From Reticulitermes speratus (lineage: Eukaryota > Arthropoda > Insecta > Blattodea > Rhinotermitidae): a stretch of DNA of 64,000 bases. The translations under genes and the position numbers were made by a program. Below the pieces are notes generated by a model. It made no database searches, was not told where the DNA came from, and saw nothing but the letters and a program-made list of their open reading frames with translations. Below are positions 11,966 through 24,470 of this stretch, one piece after another. The DNA lies in assembly GCA_021186555.1 (NCBI GenBank), contig JAJKFL010000014.1:44104700-44168699 (forward strand), written 5' to 3'. Numbering within the stretch: the first letter of the stretch is position 1; every line of letters begins with the position of its first letter.

Positions 11966-13072
11966 TACAGTTCTGTATATCTTAATGTTTGTATCATTGT
12001 ACAGCAAACTGTAAGACACAAGATCTGCACCCAATGATAACAAGCATTACGTGACTTCAGTCTGCTCTTAATTTCTTCAAAACGCCCGCATTTAATAATT
12101 TTCTCTTTGTTGGTTCATAAAATATTCACGTTTTATATAAAGGATGCGCTAAAATTTAAATGTCCGCCCCCCTGGTACGTTTGTTTCGACAGACCATTTT
12201 CTTCCATGTTCAGGTTGACAGAGGCTTTGAACAGTCCTGCACCCAACGGCAAGTTTATCCGAAACATCGGCACACGAAGATTTAAGTCTGTTGGGACGTC
12301 ACCGCCGTGTCGTTTGGAAATGCGTTCCGACGTTTCGATGGTTTGTACTGCCTTCATCTTCAGGATTTCAGACTGCTTATTCTAAAGATTAAAGGCATTT
12401 CTGTCATTCGAAAGGGTGGGAGGAACTCTTTACCGACCGAGACACCGTAACAGCCTAGAAGACTTGCAACACCGCTGAGAGAACCTCAAATCCCGCACGT
12501 TGCGACCCATGTAACAAATGGCAGTACGTAATCTCTTCATTTTCTTGATCTCTCTGAGGATCCTCACGCGATTTCAATGCAATGTCTTCGAACAGACAAC
12601 GACTGCCTCATTAGATGTGACGTAGTACAACTATCGCGACGGTCTGGTGATTGTGTACTGTTCTAGAGTTCAAAGGGTTCCGGGTTCGAGTCTTAAAATC
12701 TTCGGTAACCTTTGAATAAGAAAGTGCAATAAACAGGTGGCTATACTGACATTCATTGCCGGAAGATGGCGATCTCCCGAAACGTCGTGCACGTAGCCTT
12801 TATGGAACAAAAACGTGCCTGGGATAATGTCCGACATAATACCGACGTGGTGTATCAGACATTGCAGCGAGTCGATAGAGATTAATTTGGGTGTCTGCAG
12901 ACGTTGCTTTGTGAACAGACACAGAGGTGCAAACACTTGCGAATGCTTAGTTAACGTCTGCAGACTGACACTAATGTGAAAGTGTGTCTGTCCGATGCTC
13001 CTCCGATAGCCTAAAGGGTACTACTTTGAGGGTTCCCAGACCTCGCCTGCTTCTGCTTCTGATAAGAGAAAA
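11966..13072. other. Unassigned sequence with two GAAACGTCG motifs
   Basis: No gene is seen. The minus strand at about 12327-12363 has CTGAAGATGAAGG...CCATCGAAACGTCGG. The plus strand at about 12758-12790 has CGGAAGATGGCGATC then CCCGAAACGTCG. Both resemble the recurrent hammerhead-like pair described at 25288-25334, but stems or core bases are off. CCGAAACATCGG also occurs near 12259. Confidence 0.4.
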
Positions 13073-14230
13073 CGAGTATGGAGCATTGGTGGAATGATAC
13101 TGACAGGGAAAACTGAAGTACTGGGAGAGAAACATTATACAGCGTTGGTGGTAGATGAATGAATGAGTATGGAGCATTGGTGGAATGATACTGACAGGGG
13201 AAAACTGAAGTACTGGGAGAGAAACATTATACAGCGTTGGTGGTAGTTGAATGAATGAGTATGGAGCATTGGTGGAATGATACTGACAGGGAAAACTGAA
13301 GTACTGGAGAGAGAAACATTATACAGCGTTGGTGGTAGATGGATGAATGAGTATGAAGCATTGGTGGAATGATACTGACAGGGAAAACTGAAGTACTGGG
13401 AGAGAAACATTATACAGCGTTGGTGGTAGATGGTTGAATGAGTATGGAGCATTGGTGGAATGATACTGACAGGGAAAACTGAAGTACTGGGAGAGAAACA
13501 TTATACAGCGTTGGTGGTAGATGTATGAATGAGTATGGAGCATTGGTGGAATGATACTGACAGGGAAAAACTGAAGTACTGGGAGAGAAACATTATACAG
13601 CGTTGGTGGTAGATGTATGAATGAGTATGGAGCATTGGTGGAATGATACTGACAGGGGAAACTGAAGCACTGGGAGAGAAACATTATACAGCGTTGGTGG
13701 TAGTTGAATGAATGAGTATGGAGCATTGGTGGAATGATACTGACAGGGAAAACTGAAGTACTGGGAGAGAAACATTATACAGCGTTGGTGGTAGTTGAAT
13801 GAATGAGTATGGAGCATTGGTGGAATGATACTGACAGGGAAAACTGAAGTACTGGGAGAGAAACATTATACAGCGTTGGTGGTAGTTGAATGAATGAGTA
13901 TGGAGCATTGGTGGAATGATACTGACAGGGGAAACTGAAGTACTGGGAGAGAAACATTATACAGCGTTGGTGGTAGTTGAATGAATGAGTATGGAGCATT
14001 GGTGGAATGATACTGACAGGGGAAACTGAAGTACTAGGAGAGAAACATTATACAGCGTTGGTGGTAGATGTATGAATGAGTATGGAGCATTGGTGGAATG
14101 ATACTGGCAGGGGAAAACTGAAGTACTGGGAGAGAAACATTATACAGCGTTGGTGGTAGATGGATGAATGAGCATGGAGCATTGGTGGAATGATACTGAC
14201 AGGGAAAACTGAAGTGTGGGAAAGAAACAT
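13073..14230 (-). repeat. 91-bp satellite, reverse orientation, derived from SINE family 1
   Basis: About 13 copies of a 91-bp unit. On the minus strand the unit carries CAGTACTTCAGTTTTCCC, CTGTCAGTATCATTCCACC and ACCACCAACGCTGTATAATG. This is the 3' half of SINE family 1, present as a single copy at 4925-5107. The same satellite in the opposite orientation occupies 17851-19190, so the two arrays form a large inverted pair about 3.6 kb apart. Right-end units are slightly truncated. Confidence 0.93.
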
Positions 14231-14259
14231 GTCAAAACACCAGTCTCGTTTAATAAGTA

Positions 14260-14444
14260 CAGTCGAACTCGCTTATAACGTCATGAACGATACTGAATAT
14301 TTTGTGTCGTTATAAACGAGTGTTGCTATAACCGAGCAGAATAATGTTATGGTTAACAGTGAGAAATTATTTGGTACCACAGAATATCTGACGTTATAGA
14401 CGAGGTGTAGCATAAACCGATGTTGTTATAACCGGGTTAGACTG
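14260..14444. mobile_element. pogo/Tigger-like MITE, 185 bp
   Basis: The ends are inverted: CAGTCGAACTCGCTTATAAC on the left pairs with GTTATAACCGGGTTAGACTG on the right. Both are flanked by TA, as expected for a Tc1-mariner/pogo target-site duplication. The interior has further GTTATAAACGAG-type repeats. There is no transposase. A related, longer copy lies in reverse at 62840-63104. The superfamily call rests on the CAGT(N)GAACnCGGTTAT ends and the TA duplication. Confidence 0.75.
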
Positions 14445-15008
14445 TATTTAACATTCTAGTTCACAGCTCAGCTGGTTTTTATAACCGAGACGTTGTGTTC
14501 ACTGCGCGGTATGGACTGAATGTTTTAGATATAATTGGCGTTAATTTTTGTCTTTAAAGCTTTGGCTGTTTTGGCCCTATGAGTTATGCTACTAAAGTTA
14601 CTTAATTCACTACGTATAGCCGTCGGCAAGGAGAAACAGCTGACTTATCTCTCGTATTGGGAAAGACAGGTAAGACTACGACTGTCGTATAGTTTTATAC
14701 TTCACAAGGAATAACGACCGAGCGTTACGTTACGTTATCAAGTGAAACGTATGACGTTTACAGTGACGACACTGGTCCTTCATGTTTACCAGGACACTGT
14801 CTTATCTGTAAAAGAAAAAATTGTGACCGGTATTTTGTGGATGGCTGACAGCTGTCTCGGTGTCGACAGCAAGCGATGTTGTAATTGGGTTAACTTGTGG
14901 CAGAGGTCATGGCGAATGGAAACTGTGACGAACAGTGATCGTTGTGTGTGCTGTTTGTTAAGAATAACACATTAAAGACCAAGATTGACTTTAATTGTAT
15001 ATAAAAAT
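14445..15008. other. Unassigned sequence with a diverged 114-bp repeat fragment
   Basis: At about 14468-14515 a minus-strand fragment of the 114-bp repeat is visible (CTGCGCGGTATGGACTGAAT), ending at the same phase as the main arrays. The remainder, including a short open frame near 14742-14975, shows no recognisable domain. Confidence 0.45.
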
Positions 15009-16608
15009 TGAGTTCGTACCGCGCAGTAAACACACTCCGTCTCAGTTATACAAACCAGTCAGTTAATGCTGTACAGTGAAATAATCGCTGTTTGTTCTGA
15101 GATCCACACAAAACACATAAATTCAGTCCGTACCGCGCAGTAAACACACTCCGTCTCAGTTATACAAACCAGTCAGTTAATGCTGTACAGTGAAATAATC
15201 GCTGTTTGTTCTGAGATCCACACAAAACACATAAATACAGTCCGCACCGCGCAGTAAACACACTCCGTCTCAGTTATACAAACCAGTCAGTTAATGTTGT
15301 ACAGTGAAATAATCGCTGTTTGTTCTGAGATCCACACAAAACACATAAATACAGTCCGTACCGCGCAGTAAACACACTCCGTCTCAGTTATACAAACCAG
15401 TCAGTTAATGCTGTACAGTGAAGTAATCGCTGTTTGTTCTGAGATCCACACAAAACACATAAATACAGTCCGCACCGCGCAGTAAACACACTCCGTCTCA
15501 GTTATACAAACCAGTCAGTTAATGCTGTACAGTGAAATAATCGCTGTTTGTTCTGAGATCCACACAAAACACATAAATACAGTCCGCACCGCGCAGTAAA
15601 CACACTCCGTCTCAGTTATACAAACCAGTCAGTTAATGCTGTACAGTGAAATAATCGCTGTTTGTTCTGAGATCCACACAAAACACATAAATACAGTCCG
15701 CACCGCGCAGTAAACACACTCCGTCTCAGTTATACAAACCAGTCAGTTAATGCTGTACAGTGAAATAATCGCTGTTTGTTCTGAGATCCACACAAAACAC
15801 ATAAATACAGTCCGCACCGCGCAGTAAACACACTCCGTCTCAGTTATACAAACCAGTCAGTTAATGCTGTACAGTGAAATAATCGCTGTTTGTTCTGAGA
15901 TCCACACAAAACACATAAATACAGTCCGCACCGCGCAGTAAACACACTCCGTCTCAGTTATACAAACCAGTCAGTTAATGTTGTACAGTGAAATAATCGC
16001 TGTTTGTTCTGAGATCCACACAAAACACATAAATACAGTCCGTACCGCGCAGTAAACACACTCCGTCTCAGTTATACAAACCAGTCAGTTAATGCTGTAC
16101 AGTGAAATAATCGCTGTTTGTTCTGAGATCCACACAAAACACATAAATACAGTCCGCACCGCGCAGTAAACACACTCCGTCTCAGTTATACAAACCAGTC
16201 AGTTAATGTTGTACAGTGAAATAATCGCTGTTTGTTCTGAGATCCACACAAAACACATAAATACAGTCCGTACCGCGCAGTAAACACACTCCGTCTCAGT
16301 TATACAAACCAGTCAGTTAATGTTGTACAGTGAAATAATCGCTGTTTGTTCTGAGATCCACACAAAACACATAAATACAGTCCGTACCGCGCAGTAAACA
16401 CACTACGTCTCAGTTATACAAACCAGTCAGTTAATGCTGTACAGTGAAATAATCGCTGTTTGTTCTGAGATCCACACAAAACACATAAATACAGTCCGTA
16501 CCGCGCAGTAAACACACTCCGTCTCAGTTATACAAACCAGTCAGTTAATGTTGTACAGTGAAATAATCGCTGTTTGTTTCTGAGATCCACACAAAACACA
16601 TAAATACA
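15009..16608 (+). repeat. 114-bp satellite array, copy 1
   Basis: About 14 nearly identical 114-bp monomers. Each carries CAGTCCGTACCGCGCAG, ACACACTCCGTCTCAG, AACCAGTCAGTTAATGCTG and GATCCACACAAAACAC. All are of the A type (ACCAGTCAG, GCTGTTTGTTCTGAG). Variation is limited to a few alternating bases such as TCCGTACC or TCCGCACC and GCTG or GTTG. The array opens after TATATAAAAATTGAG and closes at ATAAATACACTGTG, the same join points as the other 114-bp arrays. Confidence 0.96.
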
Positions 16609-16680
16609 CTGTGTGGGCAGAACGTAGAATTTGTGAATGTTAAACCTAGCGGTACATATAGTAACCACTTTGCTTTAAGG
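16609..16680 (+). repeat. Conserved flank of the 114-bp arrays
   Basis: The array is followed by TGTGTGGGCAGAACGTAG, AATTTGTGAATGTTAAACC and a GTACATATAGTAACCACT end. The same flank, in matching orientation, occurs at 49908, 58838, 59261, 59889 and 60342. It therefore belongs to the repeated unit and not to the local locus. Confidence 0.85.
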
Positions 16681-17736
16681 TGTTAAAAACGAATAACATT
16701 CAAAAAGAAAGGAAGATGTTGAGTTTACTCACGCAGTTTGATAAAACAATGGAAATGAGGATTCGAATCGCACCCAAATGCTCTACCAAAATACATGCAC
16801 ATCGCTGGATCGGTCGTGAATTCCGTACATATTGGTAATATGACGTTGTAAACCGTATGTCTTTTGATGTTCTCGGTTGCTTCCGCGGTAGTAAGCAAAG
16901 TCATGATTTTATGCGTGTCATATATATACATTTTATTTAAAGACAATTTTCTATGCCTCGGAAGTCGAAAATAGTGCTGAAAATTTGACCGTTGCACTGA
17001 TTGCAAATTCTGTTCATTCGTCTGGCGATTTCACGATCTTTATACGAATTTCGTAAATTACACGCTTGGAGTCGTTCCGCCTTTAAAGATTCCTGTCTCT
17101 TTATCAGGATTTTGACATGACTTCACCTAAGGACCGTAATCTATGCTACTCGAATGCAGTCCACATCACCTCACACCATTTTAATATTACCCTCCCATGC
17201 ACAACTGAACTTCCCATGTGGTCTGCTCATGTTTCGCGGCCAAAATTTTTGCATGAATTTTTAATTAGTAGATGCAAATATGTTGGTAAATATGGTTGAT
17301 GTTTTCAGGGTTTCAAAAGACAAATTGCCTTGCTGCCCCTGATAAGGGGCATAATTAAGCGTGCCTCAATAGGGCATTTAGGCGTAAGATTTCCGAATCT
17401 GCATCCACTAAACTTTGCGTTGTCTTTTGTTTCAGGTAAGTGTCGCTGTACTGACTGTCTCTGCACCCAGACACAGCGGACACGGACAGTGATGTACTCG
17501 TAAGTCATATATCATGTAGTAGGTCACTTCAGTACCACCAGGTGTATACCGTTTGTAAATTCCACCTGATGCCCACCTACTATACTTACACGTGTTCTGT
17601 GTGTATTTAAGAACAAACAGCGAATATTTCTCTGTACAGCAGTAACCAGTTGGTTTTTGGTAATGAAAAACAGACGTCTTTACTGTGAGGTAGAAACTGA
17701 GTATCGACCTGTTACTTAGATGAACACCAGTCTCTA
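16681..17736. other. Unassigned sequence with an old 114-bp repeat fragment
   Basis: No gene is recognised. At about 17583-17650 a diverged minus-strand fragment of the 114-bp unit is visible (AAGAACAAACAGCGAATA, then TCTGTACAGCAG). Short open frames at 16725-17006 and 17117-17299 have no family resemblance. Confidence 0.45.
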
Positions 17737-17850
17737 GGCCGTGCCATGGCTCAGGTTGTTAGTTACCGGCCTCTCACCGCGGCCACCCGGGTTCGATCCC
17801 AGGTTCAGTTCATGTGTGATTTGTGGTGGGCAAAGTGGCACCGGGACAAG
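17737..17850 (+). mobile_element. SINE family 1 head, continuous with the 91-bp array
   Basis: The tRNA-like head has box A-like TGGCTCAGGTTGTTAGTTAC and box B GGGTTCGATCCCAGG. The body follows with GATTTGTGGTGGGCAAAG and GGCACCGGGACAAG. At TTTTTCTCCCAGTAC (about 17851) the SINE runs without a break into the first 91-bp unit. This is the clearest view of the satellite growing from a SINE. Confidence 0.85.
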
Positions 17851-19190
17851 TTTTTCTCCCAGTACTTCAGTTGCCCCCTGTCAGTATCATTCCACCAACG
17901 CTCCATACTCATACATACATCTACCACCAACGCTGTATAATGTTTCTCTCCCAGTACTTCAGTTTCCCCTGTCAGTATCATTCCACCAATGCTCCATACT
18001 CATTCATTCATCTACCACCAACGCTGTATAATGTTTCTCTCCCAGTACTTCAGTTTTCCCCTGTCAGTATCATTCCACCAATGCTCCATACTCATTCATA
18101 CATCTACCACCAACGCTGTATAATGTTTCTCTCCCAGTACTTCAGTTTCCCCTGTCAGTATCATTCCACCAACGATCCATACTCATTCATACATCTACCA
18201 CCAACGCTGTATAATGTTTCTCTCCCAGTACTTCAGTTTTCCCCTGTCAGTACCATTCCACCAATGCTCCATACTCATTCATACATCTACCACCAACGCT
18301 GTATAATGTTTCTCTCCCAGTACTTCAGTTTCCCCTGTCAGTATCATTCCACCAACGATCCATACTCATTCATACATCTACCACCAACGCTGTATAATGT
18401 TTCTCTCCCAGTACTTCAGTTTCCCCTGTCAGTATCATTCCACCAATGCTCCATACTCATACATCTACCACCAACGCTGTATAATGTTTCTCTCCCAGTA
18501 CTTCAGTTGTCCCCTGTCAGTATCATTCCACCAATGCTCCATACTCATTCATTCATCTACCACCAACGCTGTATAATGTTTCTCTCCCAGTACTTCAGTT
18601 TCCCCTGTCAGTATCATTCCACCAACGATCCATACTCATTCATACATCTACCACCAACGCTGTATAATGTTTCTCTCCCAGTACTTCAGTTTTCCCCTGT
18701 CAGTACCTATTCCACCAATGCTCCATACTCATTCATACATCTACCACCAACGCTGTATAATGTTTCTCTCCCAGTACTTCAGTTTCCCCTGTCAGTATCA
18801 TTCCACCAATGCTCCATACTCATTCATACATCTACCACCAACGCTGTATAATGTTTCTCTCCCAGTACTTCAGTTTTCCTCTGTCAGTATCATTCCACCA
18901 ACGATCCATACTCATTCATACATCTACCACCAACGCTGTATAATGTTTCTCTCCCAGTACTTCAGTTTCCCCTGTCAGTATCATTCCACCAATGCTCCAT
19001 ACTCATTCATACATCTACCACCAACGCTGTATAATGTTTCTCTCCCAGTACTTCAGTTTCCCCTGTCAGTATCATTCCACCAACGATCCATACTCATTCA
19101 TACATCTACCACCAACGCTGTATAATGTTTCTCTCCCAGTACTTCAGTTTCCCCTGTCAGTAACATTCCACCAACGCTCCACACTCATCT
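17851..19190 (+). repeat. 91-bp satellite, forward orientation, inside SINE family 1
   Basis: About 15 copies of the 91-bp unit (CCCAGTACTTCAGTTTCC, CATTCCACCAATGCTCC, CTACCACCAACGCTGTA). Variants ACGATCC and ATGCTCC alternate in part, suggesting dimeric turnover. It is the same family as 13073-14230 but in the other orientation. 91 is not divisible by 3, so frames shift from unit to unit and the open frames here are not genes. Confidence 0.94.
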
Positions 19191-20271
19191 TCATTACACG
19201 TTGCTCTTACCAGAAGGACAAACAGCGAGCCTGGGAACCTTCCAAAGAGCAAAAGTCTTTCGGAACGGGGAGCACTGGATAGAGAAGTAATTCCACTTTT
19301 TCTTTGTGAACCTCCAGGTGGCACTGTGTTACCGGCTTGTTTAGATGTTTCTCTCTCAAGGCCCTGTCTTTGCAGACGCCAAGGCTCTCACTTTCCACAT
19401 CAGCCTTGATTATAAAATAGCTTTATATATTTTTTTAAAATGATGGTTCAATTGCGTTAGGCGTTAGTCACCCTCTTTTCACCCCGCTAGTTTGGATTCC
19501 AACACGTGAAGGTTTATCTGGCATTTAAGGTGGACACAGTGACACTGGAACAATTTTTTAGGCGCCATCGCCTAGATAGCGAAAAGCGACTATTAGCTTC
19601 GTCATGTCTGTCCGAATGGGACAGCTGGGTGGGTTTCCACTGGTCGGATTTTCGTGAAAGTTGAAATTTGAAGATTTTTTGAAAATCTGTCGAAAAAATT
19701 CAAGTTTCATTAAAATCTCACAACAATAACGGTACTTTACATGAAGACCTATGCACATTTATGATAATATCTCGCTAAATTCTTCTTAGAATGAGAAATG
19801 TTTCAGATGAAAGTTGTAGAGAAAATCAAAACATACATTTTATGTTCAATAATATTTTCCCGAAAATTATGCATTATATGAGATAATGTGGGAAAAATAA
19901 GTTAGAACAACGGCGCATGCGCATCGTGCTCGTTAACTAAGGCTATAGACACTCACTGAGAATAAGAATAGTTACTGCTTTTCCACTGCAACAATGGTTA
20001 CGCGAACGCGCCTCAGTGTTACATTATACGTACGTTGCCGGTCTTGTTTGTTCAGGCTTCAGTGTTGCAGTACGTACAATGTCACATAATCCACTCTTGT
20101 CTTTTGTTTGTGCGGTCCCTAAATTGTTGTGCCGTGATGATCCGTCTGTCGGTTCATAGCGACGGAGGCGGTGAAGACTGTTGTTTCTGTGACGTCCGTC
20201 ACGTGCTGAGGTGCATTGTGGGTGGGACAATGAAGATAGTGCTCACCTCGTCTCACCGTTCTTATTTCGAC

Positions 20272-20309
<38 letters not shown>

Positions 20310-20739
20310 AGATAATTCTCTCCGTCCTTTTCGTCTGAGTTAAGACAACGACCTTGACAGAAGGGGAGGAGTGGCAACAGTGCCTTCCCCGCTCAAAGCT
20401 GTGATGCTGGTTCCCACGAAGGCTCGTGTTCCTGGTAGTGCAGTCCTTATAAAAACATGGATCATGTGAAAATGTGCCGAAACTTGTGTTTCGGGTTAAG
20501 TTGGGTTCCCACGACTGGTCTAGTTAGTTGATGGATCACATGGGCGTAGGGGTGTCCAGTCAGCTAGTGATCTGCGTCCGCCTGCTCCACAGTGGCAGAC
20601 TAGAAAACACGAGCTCAAACGTGTGGATCCGTAAGCACAAACAACAAGCAGAATTGTGAGGGGAAATTGCAAGGTCTTTGTGATGCGATTGAACATTTTG
20701 TTGTGTTTGAAATTTACGTGGGCTGAACCGCAAGTAGAT
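19191..20739. other. Unassigned sequence; possible dispersed repeat at 19549-19860
   Basis: No gene is recognised. The stretch starting GCGCCATCGCCTAGATAG and running through GTCATGTCTGTCCG has the look of a dispersed repeat, but I cannot name it or find its ends. A 37-base C-run splits the second half. The right end leads into the 31-bp E-box array. Confidence 0.35.
20273..20309. repeat. Poly-C tract, 37 bp
   Basis: An uninterrupted run of 37 C. It is compatible with an i-motif on this strand and a G-quadruplex on the other. Its length is likely to be poorly determined by sequencing. Confidence 0.9.
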
Positions 20740-22160
20740 CACATGACCACGTGTTTTGTGCTGCTGTATTCACATGACCCGTGTTTTGTGCTGCTGTATT
20801 CACATGACCACGTGTTTTGTGCTGCTGTATTCACATGACCGCGTGTTTTGTGCTGCTGTATTCACATGACCACGTGTTTTGTGCTGCTGTATTCACATGA
20901 CCACGTGTTTTGTGCTGCTGTATTCACATGACCACGTGTTTTGTGCTGCTGTATTCACATGACCACGTGTTTTGTGCTGCTGTATTCACATGACCACGTG
21001 TTTTTTGTGCTGCTGTATTCACATGACCACGTGTTTTGTGCTGCTGTATTCACATGACCACGTGTTTTGTGCTGCTGTATTCACATGACCACGTGTTTTG
21101 TGCTGCTGTATTCACATGACCACGTGTTTTGTGCTGCTGTATTCACATGACCACGTGTTTTGTGCTGCTGTATTCACATGACCACGTGTTTTTTGTGCTG
21201 CTGTATTCACATGACCACGTGTTTTTGTGCTGCTGTATTCACATGACCACGTGTTTTGTGCTGCTGTATTCACATGATCACGTGTTTTTTGTGCTGCTGT
21301 ATTCACATGATCACGTGTTTTTGTGCTGCTGTATTCACATGACCGCGTGTTTTGTGCTGCTGTATTCACATGACCACGTGTTTTGTGCTGCTGTATTCAC
21401 ATGACCACGTGTTTTTGTGCTGCTGTATTCACTATGATCACGTGTTTTTTGTGTCTGCTGTATTCACATGACCGACGTGTTTTGTGCTGCTGTATTCACA
21501 TGACCACGTGTTTGTGCTGCTGTATTCACATGACACGTGTTTTTTGTGCTGCTGTATTCACATGACCGCGTGTTTTGTGCTGCTGTATTCACATGACCAC
21601 GTGTTTTGTGCTGCTGTATTCACATGATCACGTGTTTTTGTGCTGCTGTATTCACATGACCACGTGTTTTGTGCTGCTGTATTCACATGACCACGTGTTT
21701 TGTGCTGCTGTATTCACATGATCCACGTGTTTTTGTGCTGCTGTATTCACATGACACGTGTTTTTGGCTGCTGTATTCACATGACACGTGTTTTTGTGCT
21801 GCTGTATTCACATGATCACGTGTTTTTTGTGCTGCTGTATTCACATGACCACGTGTTTTGTGCTGCTGTATTCACATGACACGTGTTTTTTGTGCTGCTG
21901 TATTCACATGATCACGTGTTTTTGTGCTGCTGTATTCACATGACCGCGTGTTTTGTGCTGCTGTATTCACATGACCACGTGTTTTTGTGCTGCTGTATTC
22001 ACATGACCACGTGTTTTGTGCTGCTGTATTCACATGACCACGTGTTTTGTGCTGCTGTATTCACATGACCACGTGTTTTGTGCTGCTGTATTCACATGAC
22101 CACGTGTTTTGTGCTGCTGTATTCACATGACCACGTGTTTTTGTGCTGCTGTATTCACAT
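20740..22160. repeat. 31-bp tandem array with an E-box in nearly every unit
   Basis: About 46 copies of a 31-bp unit: TCACATGACCACGTG, then TTTTGTGCTGCTGTA. Nearly every unit has a CACGTG palindrome and a CACATG. Length variation lies mainly in the T-run (TTTT to TTTTTT). Units at about 21420-21890 carry many single-base gains and losses. Confidence 0.95.
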
Positions 22161-23064
22161 GTTCCACTTTGTGTTTCACTTCCCACCGTTATGCAGAAGG
22201 CTGCAACAAACCACTAGTTGAGCAGACATCGCTGCGCCCACGTGACTCATTCGTGCAGAGGGCCCAGGAATGTTTATTGTAGTAAAGTCGCACCAGATCA
22301 GACCACCACCGTGCAGTGGTGTGCTGTTAGTTTGAACAACGCACAGTAAGTTTGTGGAAAGAACCGGCCGTGGCCTACATTAAGGCGGCGTTTATGTATT
22401 TGCCTGGAGGGACTGAGGGTGACCACGATAGAGCTCAGGCCGTTCAGTTTCATGTTTGAAACTGACGCGGTCGCTTCCTCAGTACAAGTCATAAGCCTTG
22501 CTGATTGTAGGTTATGACCACTTTTGGTGGAAGGATAACATTAATATGCGTCTTGGAAAAATAACGTGGAGCTGCAAATTGCGTGGGATTGAATGGGGGT
22601 GGATGTCAGTGACGGTCTTTGTGAACACGGTGTTGAACTGCAACGTCCGAAACATCGGTAAACTTCCACTAGACCACTGGTTATACAAAGTGTGGTCTGC
22701 GGACCCCTAAGACTTCGGTGAAAGGATGTTTGTCTTCCCCTTTAAATTAGAATGAAAAATATTGCATTGAATATTTCTAATATTGTATAAACTGTTTATT
22801 TGGACAATGATGTAATAGTTACATCATTAACAGTTAACATGTAACAGCTTTTCAAGCCCAGTGAAACAGAAAGTTTTCCCTTTAGATTTTTCTTAACCTT
22901 TGTTTTATTTTCACTACTGCCAGGAAAGTCGTAGTTTTTGAGGTGTATTGACTAGATAAACAGGGTGTCAGTATGTTGTTGTTTGTAATTATTCGACGTT
23001 TAAATGTTACAGCGAGTTGTGCATTATTGGTCAGCGAGTTAAGACATAATATAGTTGTGGGGGG
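22161..23064. other. Unassigned sequence, no gene seen
   Basis: No domain-bearing frame is seen. GTCCGAAACATCGG at about 22646 resembles the GAAAC half of the recurrent motif. The right end is G-rich and starts the 30-bp array. Confidence 0.35.
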
Positions 23065-23977
23065 AGGGGGGGTCCGCAGAATTAGTGAGGCTTTATAATA
23101 AGCCGGCAAATGTAGTCATACGTTGTAAGGAGCCTGTAGAAGTAATGTCTTTGTGTGGGGTCCGTGGAATTAGTGAGATCTTGTGAGTGGGTCCTGGAAT
23201 AGTGAGATTTGTGAGTCGTTGTGAATAGTGGTCTGTGAGGGTCGTATTAGTGAGATCTTGTGAGGGGTCCGTGGAATTAGTGAGATCTTGTGAGGGGTCC
23301 GTGGAATTAGTGAGATCTTGTGAGTGGTCCGTGGAATTAGTGAGATCTTGTGTGGGGTCCGTGGAATTATGAGATCTTGTGAGTGGTCCGTGGAATTATA
23401 ATCTTGTTGGGGTCCGTGGAATTAGTGGATCTTGTGAGGGGTCCGTGGAATTCAAGACTCTTGTAGGGGTCCGTGAATTAGTGAATTCTTGTAAGGGGCC
23501 GTAGAATTAATAGATCTTGTGTGTGGTCCGTAGGAATTAGTGAGATCTTGTAGGGGTCCGTGGAATTATGAATTTGTTAGGGGTCCGTGAATTAACTTGT
23601 CTAGGGGCCCGTGGAATTAGTGGATTTTGTAGGGGGTCCGTGGAATTGGACTTTGTTAGGGGCCCGTAGAAATTTAATGTCTTTCTAAGGGGCCGTGGAA
23701 TTAGTGAGATCTTGTAAGGGGTCCGTGGAATTAACTTTGTTAGGGGCCCGTACATTTAATGTCTTTCTAAGGGGCCCGTGGAATTAGTGAGATTTTGTAG
23801 GGGGTCCGTGGAATTGGACTTTGTTAGGGGCCCGTAGATTTAATGTCTTTCTAAGGGGCCGCGAATTAGTGAGATCTTTGTAGGGGGTCCGTCGAATTAA
23901 CCTGACTTTGTTAGGGGCCAGTAGATTTAATGTATTTTTAAGGGGCCCGTACAATTAATGTCTTTTTAGGGGCCCGC
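23065..23977. repeat. Degenerate ~30-bp tandem array
   Basis: About 30 units based on GGGGTCCGTGGAATTAG and TGAGATCTTGTG. The left third is fairly regular. The right part has many deletions and a derived form with GGGGCCCGTAGATTTAATG. Units vary from about 24 to 34 bp. This may be true decay or consensus error. Confidence 0.85.
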
Positions 23978-24098
23978 GGTGCAGATGGTCTGAGAACCGC
24001 TTGCAGCAGACGACATGTCTTCACATTCGATAAGATCGCAATATAAAAACAATTCTCCATCGTTCTCGGTGTCTTCTAAAGTGCCTTCTTCTTGCTGT

Positions 24099-24470
24099 TC
24101 AATGCACGTATGGCACGTACTGTAGCGTCTGTTGTCATTCAATGCACGTATGTGCACGTACTGTAGCCGTCTGTTGTCATTCATGTACGTATGTGCACGT
24201 ACTGTAGCCGTCTGTTGTCATTCAATGCACGTATGTGCACGTACTGTAGCCGTCTGTTGTCATTCAATGCACTATGTGCACGTACTGTAGCCGTCTGTTG
24301 TCATTCAATGCACGTATGTGCACGTACTGTAGCCGTCTGTTGTCATTCAATGTACGTATGTGCACGTACTGTAGCCGTCTGTTGTCATTCAATGCACGTA
24401 TGTGCACGTACTGTAGCCGTCTGTTGTCATCCAATGCACGTATGTGCACGTACTGTAGCCGTCTGTTGTC
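24099..24470. repeat. 42-bp tandem array
   Basis: About 9 copies of a 42-bp unit: GCACGTATGTGCACGTAC, then TGTAGCCGTCTGTTGTC. Since 42 is divisible by 3, both strands stay open (for example CTYCSRLLSFNA repeated). This is a repeat artefact. The first two units are shortened. Confidence 0.93.

Noticed and set aside
19549-19860. Named transposable element beginning GCGCCATCGCCTAG
   Set aside because: It looks like a dispersed repeat, but I could not identify a class, ends or a second copy in the window.
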